Shown piece after piece: positions 49,201-60,169 of a DNA stretch of 64,000 nt. The stretch is taken from positions 92,165,795 to 92,229,794 of the forward strand of contig NC_134843.1 of NCBI RefSeq assembly GCF_965363235.1, in the 5' to 3' direction. The translations under genes were made by a program, and so were the position numbers. The stretch comes from Mytilus galloprovincialis (lineage: Eukaryota > Mollusca > Bivalvia > Mytilida > Mytilidae). A model generated the notes under the pieces. That model searched no databases and had not been told where the DNA came from. It saw only the letters and a program-made list of their open reading frames with translations. Positions within the stretch are counted from its first letter, which is position 1. Every line of letters begins with the position of its first letter.

Positions 49201-50200
49201 TCTGTAGAATATGCACTTATACTAAGGTCAACAACACAGGCTCTATAGAGCCTATAGTTATTTTAAAGTTAAAGAATTGAATGCTTTTACATGTTATTTT
49301 TATGCAGATATACATGTATAATGTTACAAAGTTATAAATGTCTGTCATATGTACATGTCATTGACCTGATTTTCACTGTTAAGTTACTGCTTTTTATTTT
49401 AAAAGCACTTGTTACATTTTATAATGATGTTTAAATGGCTATTAGCAGGCTGGTAAGTCTTTTTTTAAGATTTTTGTATTCCTTTTTGGAAACTATTTAT
49501 GGGCTATAGCTATCTAATTATAAAAAATGTAGCACTATTTAGTTTCTGGATAGGTTGCAATTGTTCAACTTGATTAAACTATTACTTTTTAGAGATGGTA
49601 TTAGATTTGCGTGATTTTTTTATTTTACAAAAGATTGTCAAGTATATATCCCTTATATTCTTAAGTATTGATTGAATTTGTCATTATGAGTTTTTTATTT
49701 ATTCTTTGTTTTATATGTTTTTTTTAAATTATTTGAATGTTGGCAATTTTAAGGCAAACAGGTGGTACTTGTTTGAAAGACTCTTAAACTGTAGAACAGG
49801 GGTACTTGTTAAAATCATTTGGAAGTTGTGGAATTTGGCAACCAGGATTATGGGATTATATCTATATATCGATATCCCTTCTAAATAACTAGGTTTTGTT
49901 AGCTTTGAGGAATGACAACATTTTTGTGTTTTGTATTGTATATTACCATAAAAGGTTGGTTATCAAATAACTAATCGTCCTGAACATGACATATAAGATG
50001 TCTGCATGTTGATTTATTTATGAATTATGTCTTTGTATCAATGATGAAATTTAGTTAATGTAATGACTAGTCAGTGATAATGAAAACCCTGGTGTAATAA
50101 TTTTTTAGTACTGCAGAGATTTTTTAATTTAAATTAAATGCATTGTTACAAACACAAGTGAAACTAAGAAGATGTTATATTTAAATAACATCAAATATAT
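43226..50200. other. Long AT-rich stretch, repeats but no gene
   Basis: No exon or domain is recognised. Contents: 44,085-44,345, a plus-strand member of the 53,905 repeat family (GGCCCCTTTATTGC...GGATGGAAAGTTGTGTCATT); 45,255-45,410 and 45,680-45,830, a roughly 150-bp direct repeat (CGAATCAAAGAATTCAACTT) about 430 bp apart; a CCGCAATATCACGGGTGTG motif near 45,967; 46,100-47,600, low-complexity sequence with GGTTATGGTCC phrases; 48,110-48,660, four diverged units of about 120 bp (GGACAATAACCTTAAAA, TTGTTTATATCTAT); and 48,760-48,900, a GAGAATGGAAA-family stub with GCATACTAAGTATTCCCCAACA repeats. Confidence 0.55.
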
Positions 50201-50204
50201 TTTT

Positions 50205-50989
50205 AAGTTGGCGAACCTTTATTATGTTTAGATTTGGCGACGTTGGCGAACAGGGGTACTGTTAAGAATGTTGGCGACGTTGGCGACGTTGGCGAACAGG
50301 GGTACTGTTTAGAATGTTGGCGACGTTGGCGAAAAGGGGTACTGTTCAGAATGTTGGCGAAGTTGGCGACGTTGGAGAACGAGTACTGTTTAGAATGTTG
50401 GCGAAGTTGGCGACGTTGGCGAACAGGGAAACTGGTTAGAATGTTGGCGACGTTGGCGAACAGGGGTACTGTTTAGAATGTTGGCGAAATTGGCGACGTT
50501 GGCGAACAGGGGTACTGGTTAGAATGTTGGCGACGTTGGCGAACAGGGGTACTGTTCAGAATGTTGGCGACGTTGGCGACGTTGGCGAACAGGGGTACTG
50601 GTTAGAATGTAGGCGACGATGGCGACGTTGGCGAACAGGGGTACTGGTTAGAATGTTGGCGACGTTGGCGACGTTGGCGAACAGGGGTACTGTTTAGAAT
50701 GTTGGCGACGTTGGCGACGTTGGCGAACAGGGGTACTGGTTAGAATGTTGGCGACGTTGGCGACGTTGGCGAACAGGGGTACTGTTTAGAATGTTAGCGA
50801 AGTTGGCGACGTTGGCGAACAGGGGTACTGGTTAGAATGTTGGCGACGTTGGCGACGTTGGCGAACAGGGGTACTGTTCAGAATGTTGGCGACGTTGGCG
50901 GCGTTGGCGAACAGGGTACTGTTCAGAATGTTGGCGACGTTGGCGACAAGGTTGGCGGGTTGGCGAACATTTCCCCAATCCTGTACCAG
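50205..50989 (-). repeat. 37-bp minisatellite, right array (inverted)
   Basis: About 20 units of 37 bp. On the minus strand each unit has the same 16-base GTTCGCCAACGTCGCC plus AACATT as the left array, but the other 15 bases read close to CTAAACAGTACCCCT. Units vary by added CGCCAACGT 9-mers. The array ends outward in a block whose minus strand reads CTGGTACAGGATTGGGG, matching CTGGCACAGGATTGTGT at the outer end of the left array. Confidence 0.9.
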
Positions 50990-51039
50990 CCTGCTGTTTT
51001 TCTGTACTCCTCCTTTTTTTTAATTTGCCTTGGAGTTCA

Positions 51040-51475
51040 GTTTTTTTGTTATACTTTTTTATACGATATTCCTGAGCTTGCATTTCCAATCACGATTGGG
51101 TAATAGAGGGTTGCTGCTTACAAGGAAGCTATTTAACCAGTAGTTTCAAGTCGTAAAGTTGAAGCCGTTCCACTTTTTTTTGTCTTTTCGTCGTTTTTTG
51201 TTTCTTGCCATGGCATTTTCAATTTGTTTTTGACTAATGAGTTTGAATAACTGGTAACTTGGACAAAACCCAAGATTGGTATATACAATTTGTAGGACAA
51301 ACAGGGCGGGAAATTTTTAGACGAACACAGGAACATAAATATATTCGTCCTCTTTTATTGACTGAAAGCAATTGCATAGATCCTTGGATGTATTCTTCGA
51401 TTCTATATTATTCCAACGAAATCCTTGGTAATTGCCTTAACTTGAGCCGGAGCACCTGAGGTATTTTTTTTGGAG
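51040..51475 (+). mobile_element. Penelope-like fragment, right part, with GIY-YIG-like piece
   Basis: From about 51,057 the sequence ATACGATATTCCTGAGCTTG onward corresponds to the RT C-terminal region of the family fragmented at 37,447. It is followed by the tail phrase GCCATGGCATTTTCAATTTG. At 51,259-51,345 a frame reads WYIQFVGQTGREIFRRTQEH, which resembles the core of a GIY-YIG nuclease domain (VGQTGR...R..EH), the nuclease typical of Penelope-like elements. GAGCCGGAGCACCTGAGG near 51,440 belongs to the tail. All of it is degenerate. Confidence 0.5.
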
Positions 51476-52684
51476 GGGGCGGGAGGCGAGTCGCGTCGCT
51501 CATTTTTAGTGTAGTGTTGTGTTTATTGTATTGTATTTTTTTTCTGTTTTGGTCATGCTGTTATCTGTCTTGGTTTATTATTTTTTTTTGTATTTTCTTC
51601 TTATATGTTATGTGTTCATCTAGAATCGAAGAAAAAATGGATTAAAAATGACAATAGTACTTTATAAATGTTAAGCGTCCGAAGCGCTTATGTTGATTTC
51701 CCATCATCACGAACTTTCAAAGCAAAATATTTGAAGCCCAAAAATGTACAACAACCGAAATACGTGAAGAGTTATATTACCAGGAACAGGGATTACGTGC
51801 AAAATGATTAAGGTGGTAAAGAAAAGAGACGATAGAGGATCCCCACGGACGTCACCTCTCGCTAGTGTAAAACACTTTTGACTTATATATGAAGCATTTG
51901 TTTGTGATTATATCATTAAGGTTTGTATAAAAGCATTACATTTTGTAGATATTGCAAGATAGTTAACTGTATTATATAAACAGTATTCGAAATGAAAACA
52001 TGAAACTTTTGTTACCTAAGCCCGAATGCAATTTAATCCGAAAGGTGACACGTTATATATGTCATATATTGACGTTTAAATTAAAGTCATATGAAACCTC
52101 AAATTAAAAAAAAAATATGCATATGTTTTTTATAACTAAATGGATTGTTTTCATTATACAACTTATGTACATATACGTTTTCTGAGGAAAATTCTTTAAT
52201 TCGTCCACATTTAGAAGAAGTTTACTTATTTTTAATTGATTCCTTCAAGGAAGCAATTCGCGCGACATATTTTCCGTATGCATAGTGACCTGAGCGTGAC
52301 ACTCCTCGTAAAACTCCGGTGATCGCAATACGCATGGATATGCCATTAAAATAAACAATTATCTTATTATAATTTAACACGTGCTCAATACCCATGTTTT
52401 TTGTTATTTGTTTACTATAAGGTGACAATCGGTAAACTTCGGCTTCAAAACACGGCATTTAAAGAGCAGCCATATTTGTTAACTCATTACAGACAGAGAG
52501 AAAAAAAGATTGACGATTATACGATATATTTGCGTAAAAAATTATAAAATCGTTCACAGAGGACTAAGTTTATGATAAATACATGCATTGGTTCAAGTAT
52601 TGGATAACCATTATTTTCACCACTCACTCGTTTCTTATGACTTTAATTAAGTCCGCCATATAATGTACGCAAAGATATAATCAT
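51476..52684. other. Anonymous sequence downstream of the macin gene
   Basis: At about 51,670-51,780 is a repeat reading AAGCGTCCGAAGCGCTTATG, also found with divergence at 5,000-5,095 and 20,880-20,960. A minus-strand frame of 78 codons (52,458-52,222, starting MPCFEAEVYRLSPYSKQI) has no recognised domain and is left uncalled. Confidence 0.45.
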
Positions 52685-52690
52685 TTTATT
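52685..52690 (-). terminator. Candidate poly(A) signal of the macin gene
   Basis: AATAAA on the minus strand (GATGCAATAAAATG), about 250 bases past the macin stop codon. It is the nearest canonical hexamer found by eye. Confidence 0.4.
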
Positions 52691-52937
52691 GCATCGATGA
52701 AAGAGACTAAATATTGGTATGAAGACCTCGTGGGATCAGTTTTACATCAGAGGTCAACTGTTATTTACTCAAAATATATTGAAAGTAAAGAATGGCAGAT
52801 TCAAAAATACAACAAGATGTAAATATTTCGAAATTCTATGATACATTAATGTTCATTACAATTGAAATTTAGTTTTGCTGGAACAGATATGTCAAAGAAA
52901 TAAAGAGCTCTATACTATCCAGAGTCACAGTCGTTTA

Positions 52938-53195
52938 TCATTTACATTCACATCGATATGCTTTGCTAGTGAGAGGACAATCTGAAGGTCTCAGGATGCA
53001 ACTTCCACTCTTATAACCCAACTCCTTACATCTATTGTTGCAACCTTTCCATAGAATTCCTGTCGCTCCTGAGCTCCATCTAGTACATCTGCTCCATGTA
53101 TTCCAACAATCACCAATTGGACCACCTTCGGTTGGTGGAAAGAATGAAAAAATGATAACTATCGTTATCAAGGTTGCAATTTTACAGGAAATCAT
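52938..53195 (-). CDS. Macin-family antimicrobial peptide precursor (mytimacin-like)
   Basis: An 85-residue secreted precursor. Residues 1 to about 24 (MISCKIATLITIVIIFSFF...) are a signal peptide. The mature part begins near GPIGDCWNTWSRC and has eight cysteines (30, 37, 52, 56, 66, 73, 82, 84) in the macin order. Landmarks are WSRCTRW, GATGILWKGC, NNRCKELG and RPSDCPL, close to hydramacin and theromacin as I recall them. Macins are cationic, disulfide-rich peptides that aggregate and kill bacteria and also act in repair. The start is the ATG at 53,195, directly behind an excellent acceptor (TTTATATTACAG). The open frame extends 27 codons upstream, but that extension reads as intron. The gene therefore has at least one upstream 5' exon, candidate near 54,710. 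The whole mature peptide is in one exon. Confidence 0.93.
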   Translation of the reverse strand: MISCKIATLITIVIIFSFFPPTEGGPIGDCWNTWSRCTRWSSGATGILWKGCNNRCKELGYKSGSCILRPSDCPLTSKAYRCECK

Positions 53196-53344
53196 CTGTA
53201 ATATAAATTTACGATATGTTGAGTAATATATGAACACGAAATCATGTATCATACGTGGTACTTCGATTCTCCTCATTTAATTTGCAATAATTACCACAAA
53301 AAAAGAAAAAGTAAAACAATTTTATAAACTTTCTTCCACGTGTC

Positions 53345-53353
53345 CTTATATAA
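53345..53353 (-). promoter_or_regulatory. Alternative TATA-like palindrome upstream of macin
   Basis: ACCTTATATAAGGACAC on the minus strand, about 155 bases before the macin start codon. It could drive a short first exon, but no clear GTAAGT donor follows. The site at 54,755 is preferred. Confidence 0.25.
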
Positions 53354-53744
53354 GGTGTTTTTGGTTTCAATCAATTTATGTCAGACCGCACCTGCAGAAG
53401 TGTTACTTAAGAAAAACGCTGTAATAAGACGACATATTATTCTGAAATATTTTTTCTTTATTTACCAATACCTACATAAAGATCATCCTCCTAAATACTT
53501 GACAATGTAAAGATGCCTGTGTCGAATATACTAAAGTATATAAAATATGTTTCATTCAATATATATATCTTTATGTAATAACATCAAATGTGTGTTTCAT
53601 AAAATATTTGTAGACTTTGATTAGCAGACAACAGTCGCATGGGTTATAAAATAGGTGTTTGTTTCACTAGTATTTGCACATTCATGAATGCATGTGCTCT
53701 CTATGATAATTTCAACAATCAGTAGTCATAGGAAAAAAGAAAGT

Positions 53745-53895
53745 ATTAAATGTTCTTGCCTTAGGTGAAAGAAGCCAAGAGCGATGGGATTGTCTGTCAG
53801 GGTATAATACATTTTTTTAAATTTATTTATGAATAACTGCAGTTACCATTTGACTTCAATTTATAAAACAGAATAATGAAGTACTAATATCATAC
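53745..53895. repeat. Left piece of the ~450-bp repeat seen in BRICHOS copy B
   Basis: Contains GAAGCCAAGAGCGATGGGAT, ATTTATGAATAACTGCAGT and AAAACAGAATAATGAAGTAC, in the order seen at 9,330-9,600. The rest resumes at 54,495, after a 585-bp insertion of another repeat. Confidence 0.5.
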
Positions 53896-53904
53896 ATATA
53901 AAAA

Positions 53905-54490
53905 AAAAGAAGATGTGGTATGATTGCCAATGAGACAACTCTTCACAAGAGACCAAATGACACAGAAATTAACAACTATATGTCACCGTACGGCCTTCAA
54001 CAATGAGCAAAGCCCATACCGCATAGTCAGCTATAAACGGCCCCGAAAATCAAATGTAAAACAATTCAAACGAGAAAACTAACGGACTAATAAAATGTAC
54101 AAAAAAATGAACAAAAAACAAATATGTAACACAGCAACAAACGACAACCACTGAATAACGGGCTCCTGACATTGGACAGGTACATACATACAGAATGTGG
54201 CGGTGTTTAACATGTTAGTGGGATCCCAACCCTTCATCTAATCTGGGACAGTTGTGTAACAGTACAACATAAGAACGAACTATAAAAATCAGTTGAAAAC
54301 GGCTTAACTTATCAGATGGATACAAATAGAAATACATCTAACAAAAACACAGACTGGACGTGGCCGGGTACTTGTAAATCCCAAAAAGACACTAAATACA
54401 GATCTGAGAGTACTCGCAATTACTGATAGCTAGTTCAAACCCAATAACAACTAATAAAAAAAAATAATCATCTTTTAAAGACTAAATAAA
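53905..54490 (-). repeat. Full interspersed repeat (AGAAGATGTGGTATGATTGC family)
   Basis: Starts after an A-run with AGAAGATGTGGTATGATTGC, continues through CACCGTACGGCCTTCAACAA, TCCTGACATTGGACAGG and ATGTGGCGGTGTTTAACATG, and ends at GCCAATAACAACTAATAAA. It is the most complete member of a family with partial copies at 19,330, 23,320, 35,795 and, in reverse, 16,990 and 44,085. It has no protein domain and is inserted into the 450-bp repeat. Confidence 0.7.
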
Positions 54491-54494
54491 TGTT

Positions 54495-54595
54495 TTGTCT
54501 AGTTTTTTTTTTAATAAAAAGTGGTAAATTTAGAAAATGTTAGCAATGTCGCCTACGGAAGAATTAATACTACCGTTTTCCTAATATCTAAAACA
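54495..54595. repeat. Right piece of the ~450-bp repeat
   Basis: AAGTGGTAAATTTAGAAAAT, GCAATGTCGCC and GAATTAATACTACCGTTTTC match 9,648-9,710. This completes the copy interrupted at 53,895. Confidence 0.55.
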
Positions 54596-54707
54596 AAATA
54601 AAACGTTGACTGTGAGAACAAGATTATACTAAGCGCAGATATATAGATAGATAGATAAACATTAGATTGTAAAATAACAGATAGAGAATAAAATGAACAA
54701 AACTTAC

Positions 54708-54761
54708 GGTATTGAGGCAATATGAAGCTTGAGAGAATTTGCTGCCCAAACGACATTTATA
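54708..54761 (-). promoter_or_regulatory. Candidate macin promoter and 5' UTR exon
   Basis: TATAAAT (54,761-54,755) is followed by about 45 bases and a strong GTAAGT donor (exon end 54,708). The layout of TATA box, tiny non-coding exon and GTAAGT is the same as at the three BRICHOS genes. Splicing to the acceptor at 53,196 would give a macin transcript with a 1.5-kb intron. The first ATG in this exon (MSFGQQILSSF) lies too close to the TATA box to be transcribed. Inferred, without transcript support. Confidence 0.4.
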
Positions 54762-55179
54762 GGTCTAGTTAGTCCGGTGCAAAACGCAATTGATTATGTT
54801 TTCGGTGCATTGTGGTCAAGTTACAAACATTTTTTCGCCGAATTTCTATATGCTAATTGCGGTTAAAACTTGTTTATGTTAAACTACTTTATGTAAGTAA
54901 CAGATTCTACGAAACCATTAAACAACGTATTTCGTTAACTTAGGAACTGAATAGACCATATAATTTATTTTATCAAAAAAGAGGCCAGACTAATAAAAAA
55001 AAAAACCACGCCACCCCTTAAAAAATAATCTAATGGTCCGTGCCTTATCACGGTCGAATCCCTTAGATTTTAGGGTATCATTGTATTTTGATTTGTTCTT
55101 CTTTGCTTATCTTCCAGTTGCAAATATTTCATGAATATTTACGATAAAAGATATTATACAACAAATCATATACTGGTAT

Positions 55180-55660
55180 ATAAAATTGAGAATGGAAACG
55201 GGGAATGTGTCAAAGAGACAACAACCCGACCATAGAAAAACAACAGCAGAAGGTCACTAACAGGTCTTCAATGTAGCGAGACATTCCCGCACCCGGAGGC
55301 GTCCTTCAGCTGGCCCCTAAACAAATATATACTAGTTCAGTGATAATGAACGCCATACTAATTTCCGAATTGTACACAAGAAACTAAAATTAAAAAAATA
55401 CAAGACTAACAAAGGCCAGAGGCTCCTGACTTTGGACAGGCGCAAAAATGCGGCGGGGTTAAACATGTTTATGAGATCTCACCCCCCTCCCTATACCTCT
55501 AGCCAATGTAGAAAAGAAAATGCATTTATAACAATACGCACATTAAAAATTCAATTCAAGAGAAGTCCGAGTCTGATGTCAGAAGATGTAACCAAAGAAA
55601 ATAAACAAAATGACAATAATACATAAATAACAACAGACTACTAGCAGTTAACTGACATGC
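55180..55660 (+). repeat. GAGAATGGAAA interspersed repeat
   Basis: ATTGAGAATGGAAACGGGGA, CAAAGAGACAACAACCCGAC, CCCGCACCCGGAGGCG and, further on, GAGGCTCCTGACTTTGGACA and GCGGCGGGGTTAAACATG. It is the longest member in the window; shorter ones are at 29,930 and 36,435. Its second half resembles the ending of the 53,905 family, so the two may share a 3' module. Confidence 0.65.
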
Positions 55661-56019
55661 CAGCTCCAGACTTCAATTAAACTGATTGAAAGATTATGAT
55701 TTCATCATATGAATATCAGGCACAATCCTTCCCGTTAGGGGTTTAGTATCATACCATCATATGTTCTTTCAGGTTGTTCAAACGAAAATGAAAGGCGGAT
55801 TATTTGGACTTTTTACTGAAAAGAGAATGTATCTTTGATAAAAGCAGGCATTTTGTACTGCACTAGGTAATCTAGGGACGAAACAAAATGTTTTTGCAAG
55901 TGTTCTTTTAATACCAGAGCGTTGTTCTCTCTCACATAATTTTAATTTGACGCGGCTACGTACAAGTATATCCCGCATAGATAAACTTATGTCCCATGAA
56001 TAAACGTCCATGTTTTTAT

Positions 56020-56165
56020 CTCATATCCAGGCCTCACGGTCATAAAACTTTCGAGCATGATTTTTGTACTCAGACTCGAAAATCAACCAATCAAATTGCT
56101 GGATTTCATGTTTCGAGCATGATTTTTGTACTCCGAGCACTGAGCAAAGTTTTATGCCTTCAACG
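56020..56165. repeat. Short inverted/direct repeat (CGAGCATGATTTTTGTACT)
   Basis: CGAGCATGATTTTTGTACT occurs twice, 61 bases apart. Outer CATAAAACTTT and AAAGTTTTATG are inverted, giving a roughly 130-bp MITE-like unit. The small frames across it are dismissed. Confidence 0.55.
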
Positions 56166-56189
56166 CCTGGGGTGGATGCGCGATTTAAA

Positions 56190-57470
56190 ACTAGAGGCTC
56201 TAAAGAGCCTGTGTCGCTCACCTTGGTGTATGTGAATATTAAACAAAGGACATATGACAAAATTGTGTTTTGGTGATGGTGATGTGTTTGTAGATCTTAC
56301 TTTACTAAACATTCTTGCTGCTTACAATTCTATCTTTAATGAACTTGGCCCAGTAGTTTCAGTGAAAATGCTAGTGAAAATTTTATGAAAATTGTTAAAA
56401 ATTGACTATAAAGGGCAATAACTCCTTAGGGGGTCAATTGAGTATTTTGGTCAGTTGACTTATTTTTAGGTCTTACTTTGCTGTACATTATTGCTGTTTA
56501 CAGTTTATCTCTAACTATAATAATATTCAAGATAATAACAAAAAAACGGCAAAACTTCCTTAAAATTACCAATTCAGGGGCAGCAACCTAACAATCGGTT
56601 ATCTGATTCATCTGAAAATTTTAGGGCAGACAGATCTTCACCTAATAAACAATTTCACCTCCTGTCAAATTTGCTCTAAATGCTTTGGTTTTTGTGTTAT
56701 AAGCCAAAAACTGTATTTTACCCCTATGTTCTATTTTTAGCCATGGCAGCCATCTTGGTTGGTTGGCCGAGTCACTGGACACATTTTTTAAACTAGATAC
56801 CCCAATGATGATTATGGCTAAGTTTGGTTAAATTTGGCCCAGTAGTTTCAGAGGAGAAGATTTTTCTAAAAGATTACTAAGATTTACGAAAAATGGTTAA
56901 AAATTGACTATAAAGGTCAATAACTCCTAAAGTGGTCAACTGACCATTTTGGTCATGTTAACTTATTTGTAGATCTTACTTTGCTGAACATTATTGCTGT
57001 TTACAGTTTATCTCTATCTATAATAATATTCAAGATAATAACCAAAAACAGCAAAATTTCCTTAAAATTACCATTTCAGGGGCAGCAACCCAACAACGGA
57101 ATGTCCGATTCATCTGAAAATTTCAGGGCAGCTAGATGTTGACCTGATGAACAATTTTACCTCTGTCAGATTTGCTCTAAATGCTTTGGTTTTTGAGTTA
57201 TAAGCCAAAAACTGCATTTTACCCCTATGTTCTATTTTTAGCCATGGCGGCCATCTTGGTTGGTTGGCCGGGTCACCGGACACATTTTTTAAACTAGATA
57301 CCCCAATGATGATTGTGGCCAAGTTTGGTTAAATTTGGCCCAGTAGTTTCAGAGGAGAAGATTTTTGTAAAAGTTAACGCAGGACGACGACGGACGACGA
57401 CGACGACGGACGCCGGACGCCAAGTGATGAGAAAAGCTCACTTGGCCTTTCGGCCAGGTGAGCTAAAAAA
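56190..57470. repeat. 1.28-kb interspersed repeat with internal duplication
   Basis: Begins with AGAGGCTCTAAAGAGCCTGT and CGCTCACCTT and ends with TTTCGGCCAGGTGAGCTAAA, so the ends carry opposed AGGTGAGC motifs. Two internal units of about 480 bp (around 56,390-56,850 and 56,880-57,345) share TTGACTATAAAGG, GTTTACAGTTTATCTCTA, TGCTCTAAATGCTTTGGTTT and GGTTGGTTGGCCG. A GACGACGAC microsatellite precedes the 3' end. A short piece of the 5' end (AGGCTCTATAGAGCCT) recurs at 49,229. No protein is encoded. Confidence 0.75.
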
Positions 57471-60165
57471 GGGGTTGATGTGGTGAGGACCACCAAAAAA
57501 TATTTCCTGGAAGCTGGATCCAGAAGTAAAAAATCACTCAATGTTATTCATTCCCCATATTTCTTTTAATAAAAACTGACAATATAACAAATTCAATGAC
57601 TTAAGGTAATAGAAGGCACCCATGGGAGCAATGCAAGTTTTATGATACATGTATATGCAATATCAAATAGTAACTATATATAATGTTCAACTAAAACAAG
57701 AAAAGACATTTATTTAAAAAAAAATAATGTTTATAAAAAACTTTTGAATTGCTGCTAAAAACATAATCATTTGCTTTTTTGATAAAGGCTGTAGGTAGAT
57801 TGATTATCTCTTATGTTTATACGCAGTAAACAAGCTTATGTAAAAAAGAAATGTTGTTTATGCAATATATCAGTAGTGTGTTTGAAGAAAACAAATTTAT
57901 GACAGAGGAATGAATAATTGTAACGAAAATAAAAACATTATTTGCATTAATGTCCCATCACTTAAATAGTTTGAATTACGTTTCAGATTGTCACGGAGCG
58001 GTGATTTAACATAAAGTATTCATAAACAATACATCGTACTTACATGGACGTTTCTTTATTTTACTATTGAAGTCACATGTATTTCTTCAGGACCCAGGGC
58101 AATATCATTTTCTTTTGTTTTTCTGCATCCTATGACCAAAATTACGAATAAGTGGTCTCAAGGTGATATTATAAAACATCCCCTACCCTAGCGGTAACTT
58201 TGCTTTTCGCCATTTTGGAAATGCATAAATGTAAAGAATGGAAAAAGAAAAAAAAAATACACACGACATTGTCTTCTTGCGATTTCAACAGTTTTATCCA
58301 TACATGAATATTGTGAACCAGTGAAATATTTTACAAAAAATTTTTGATTGAAAGTAATGATTGACTGCCATGAATATATAAGTATTACGGTTTGGTTAAA
58401 CTATTTGGCATTTGAAAGTAAAATGTATTTCTTAAATCTATCCGACCAAGCAAAATATCTAGATATGACTCCTACAAAAGCCAAGAAAGATAATTCATAT
58501 TTCAGAACTAAAAATAAAACACAATTTCAGAATTCGCACATCAAGAGCGATAATCCATGTTTCCCGTGCTATTGCAGTTCAAATGTTAACAGTACAACCA
58601 AAACATGATTTCAAAAGGTATAATTGTATGTGGGATGGAGAAACTGCTTTGCAACCATGGTTTTGGGGAAACACTGCATCGTAATGGCTATTATCACTTA
58701 GATGTAAACTAATAATTATTTTGCACAAAAAATGACTAGGATATTTTAAGGAAATGTCTTTGTCAAGAAATTGTAAATTTCCCAGTTCCTATTAGTTATT
58801 TCTTTTTTAAACAATTTTATTCGGAGGTATGGGTGCAAAAGTTATGGCTCCATTAAATTCACTGATAGATAACGAAGAGATGTTTCTATTTTATTTACAC
58901 ATGGACAATGTTATTGAAAATTTCTTGCTACAAGCAAACCAAGGATTACGTATTCCGTCGCAAAAGACAAATTGGCTTTCGTTATGGAAGGACGTGTTTA
59001 AATATTTTTAACATTTAAAAATCATTAGAACTTTATTTCGTGATCAATTATTGATGTATTTCTGTTATATATTTAATCTGAAATTGCCTTTGTTAGTTAT
59101 CATTATAATAAAAATTAAATGAGGGTGAGGAGATTTGAACAGCCCTTTTTGTTGGGATGTCTTTAAATGTCAATATCAAATTGTCTTTGAAGTTTTACTG
59201 ACTTACAAACCGTCAAAAACACACAAAAAAAAAAATACTCCCATAAGCTTTATTCCTATAAAATGGAAGAGTCAAAATCTTATTCACCTAAGATGATAGA
59301 TCAACAGTACTCAGACTGATTACAAATGACCGTTTACTTATTGCAAAGAACACGGACTGATGAAAGGCAAACACCAATGTAAACCTGTTTGGCTAGCTAT
59401 AAACCAGGTATTATCCACCATTTTCTGTATAAGAAAATGCCTGTACCAAATAAAGGCAACAGTAGTATCCCGCTGTTCAAAATTCATAAACCGATTGAGA
59501 GAAAACAAACTAAAACCGAGGGAAAACATCAACTACAAGAGGAAAACAACTGAACAACAGAAACATTGAACAGCACAAACAAAACGCCAACATACAAAGA
59601 GACGGACTATTTGATAACAGCTGCAACACAGGAATGTATCAACGCCACAAAAAATTGACGTTTTTTGGTGTTGTTTATATTATCACAGGTAAATTTCTAA
59701 TATAATAGTAAATAGATCAGTTTTATTGTCGACACGTACATGAATATAAAATTTGGATTGAGTTTATAATGGCGTTTTTATGTACTTTCTAACCATAACA
59801 AGAATAATAAAATGAAATTGTGTTTGTAATGATGTTTATTTGTATTTTCTTATCATGTCGGTTTCTCTTCTAAATCAACACTGTGTATAAAAAAAACAAT
59901 CCTGTACGTATAGTTGTTTTTAACCAACGAAACAGCTGATTACCAAACAGTTACCACGCTTGAAAACAAAAAACATTAACAAAAACTTTGTAGGCGAACC
60001 ATGAGAAACTCGGCTATACTGGCAAATAAAGCATACTTGAATGTACCGACAATACAGAATTCAAACGATAAGACATAACACAATATACAACTTACATAAG
60101 ACACATCATGATTAAAGTATATTAATGTTTAATGTATAAATATAGAGACAGATCGAATACCAAAT
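57471..60165. other. Anonymous AT-rich DNA with one repeat stub
   Basis: No gene is recognised. At 59,450-59,600 is a partial 675-bp family member (GGCAACAGTAGTATCCCGCT). A plus-strand frame at 58,348-58,608 (86 codons, Lys/Ser/Asn-rich) has no domain and no splice or promoter support. Confidence 0.5.
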
Positions 60166-60169
60166 CGAA

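Noticed and set aside
50234-51103. Open frames through the right minisatellite (Val-Gly-Asp-Val-Gly type)
   Set aside because: Repeat-derived on both strands.
52222-52458. 78-codon minus-strand frame downstream of macin
   Set aside because: Reasonable composition, but no domain, promoter, splice or duplicate support. Too short to call.
53196-53276. Longer macin frame starting 27 codons upstream (MRRIEVPRMIHDF...)
   Set aside because: That part precedes a strong TTTATATTACAG acceptor and has no signal-peptide character. The ATG at 53,195 gives a proper signal peptide.
58348-58608. 86-codon plus-strand frame
   Set aside because: Lys/Asn/Ser-rich AT-biased sequence with no recognisable motif or splice context.
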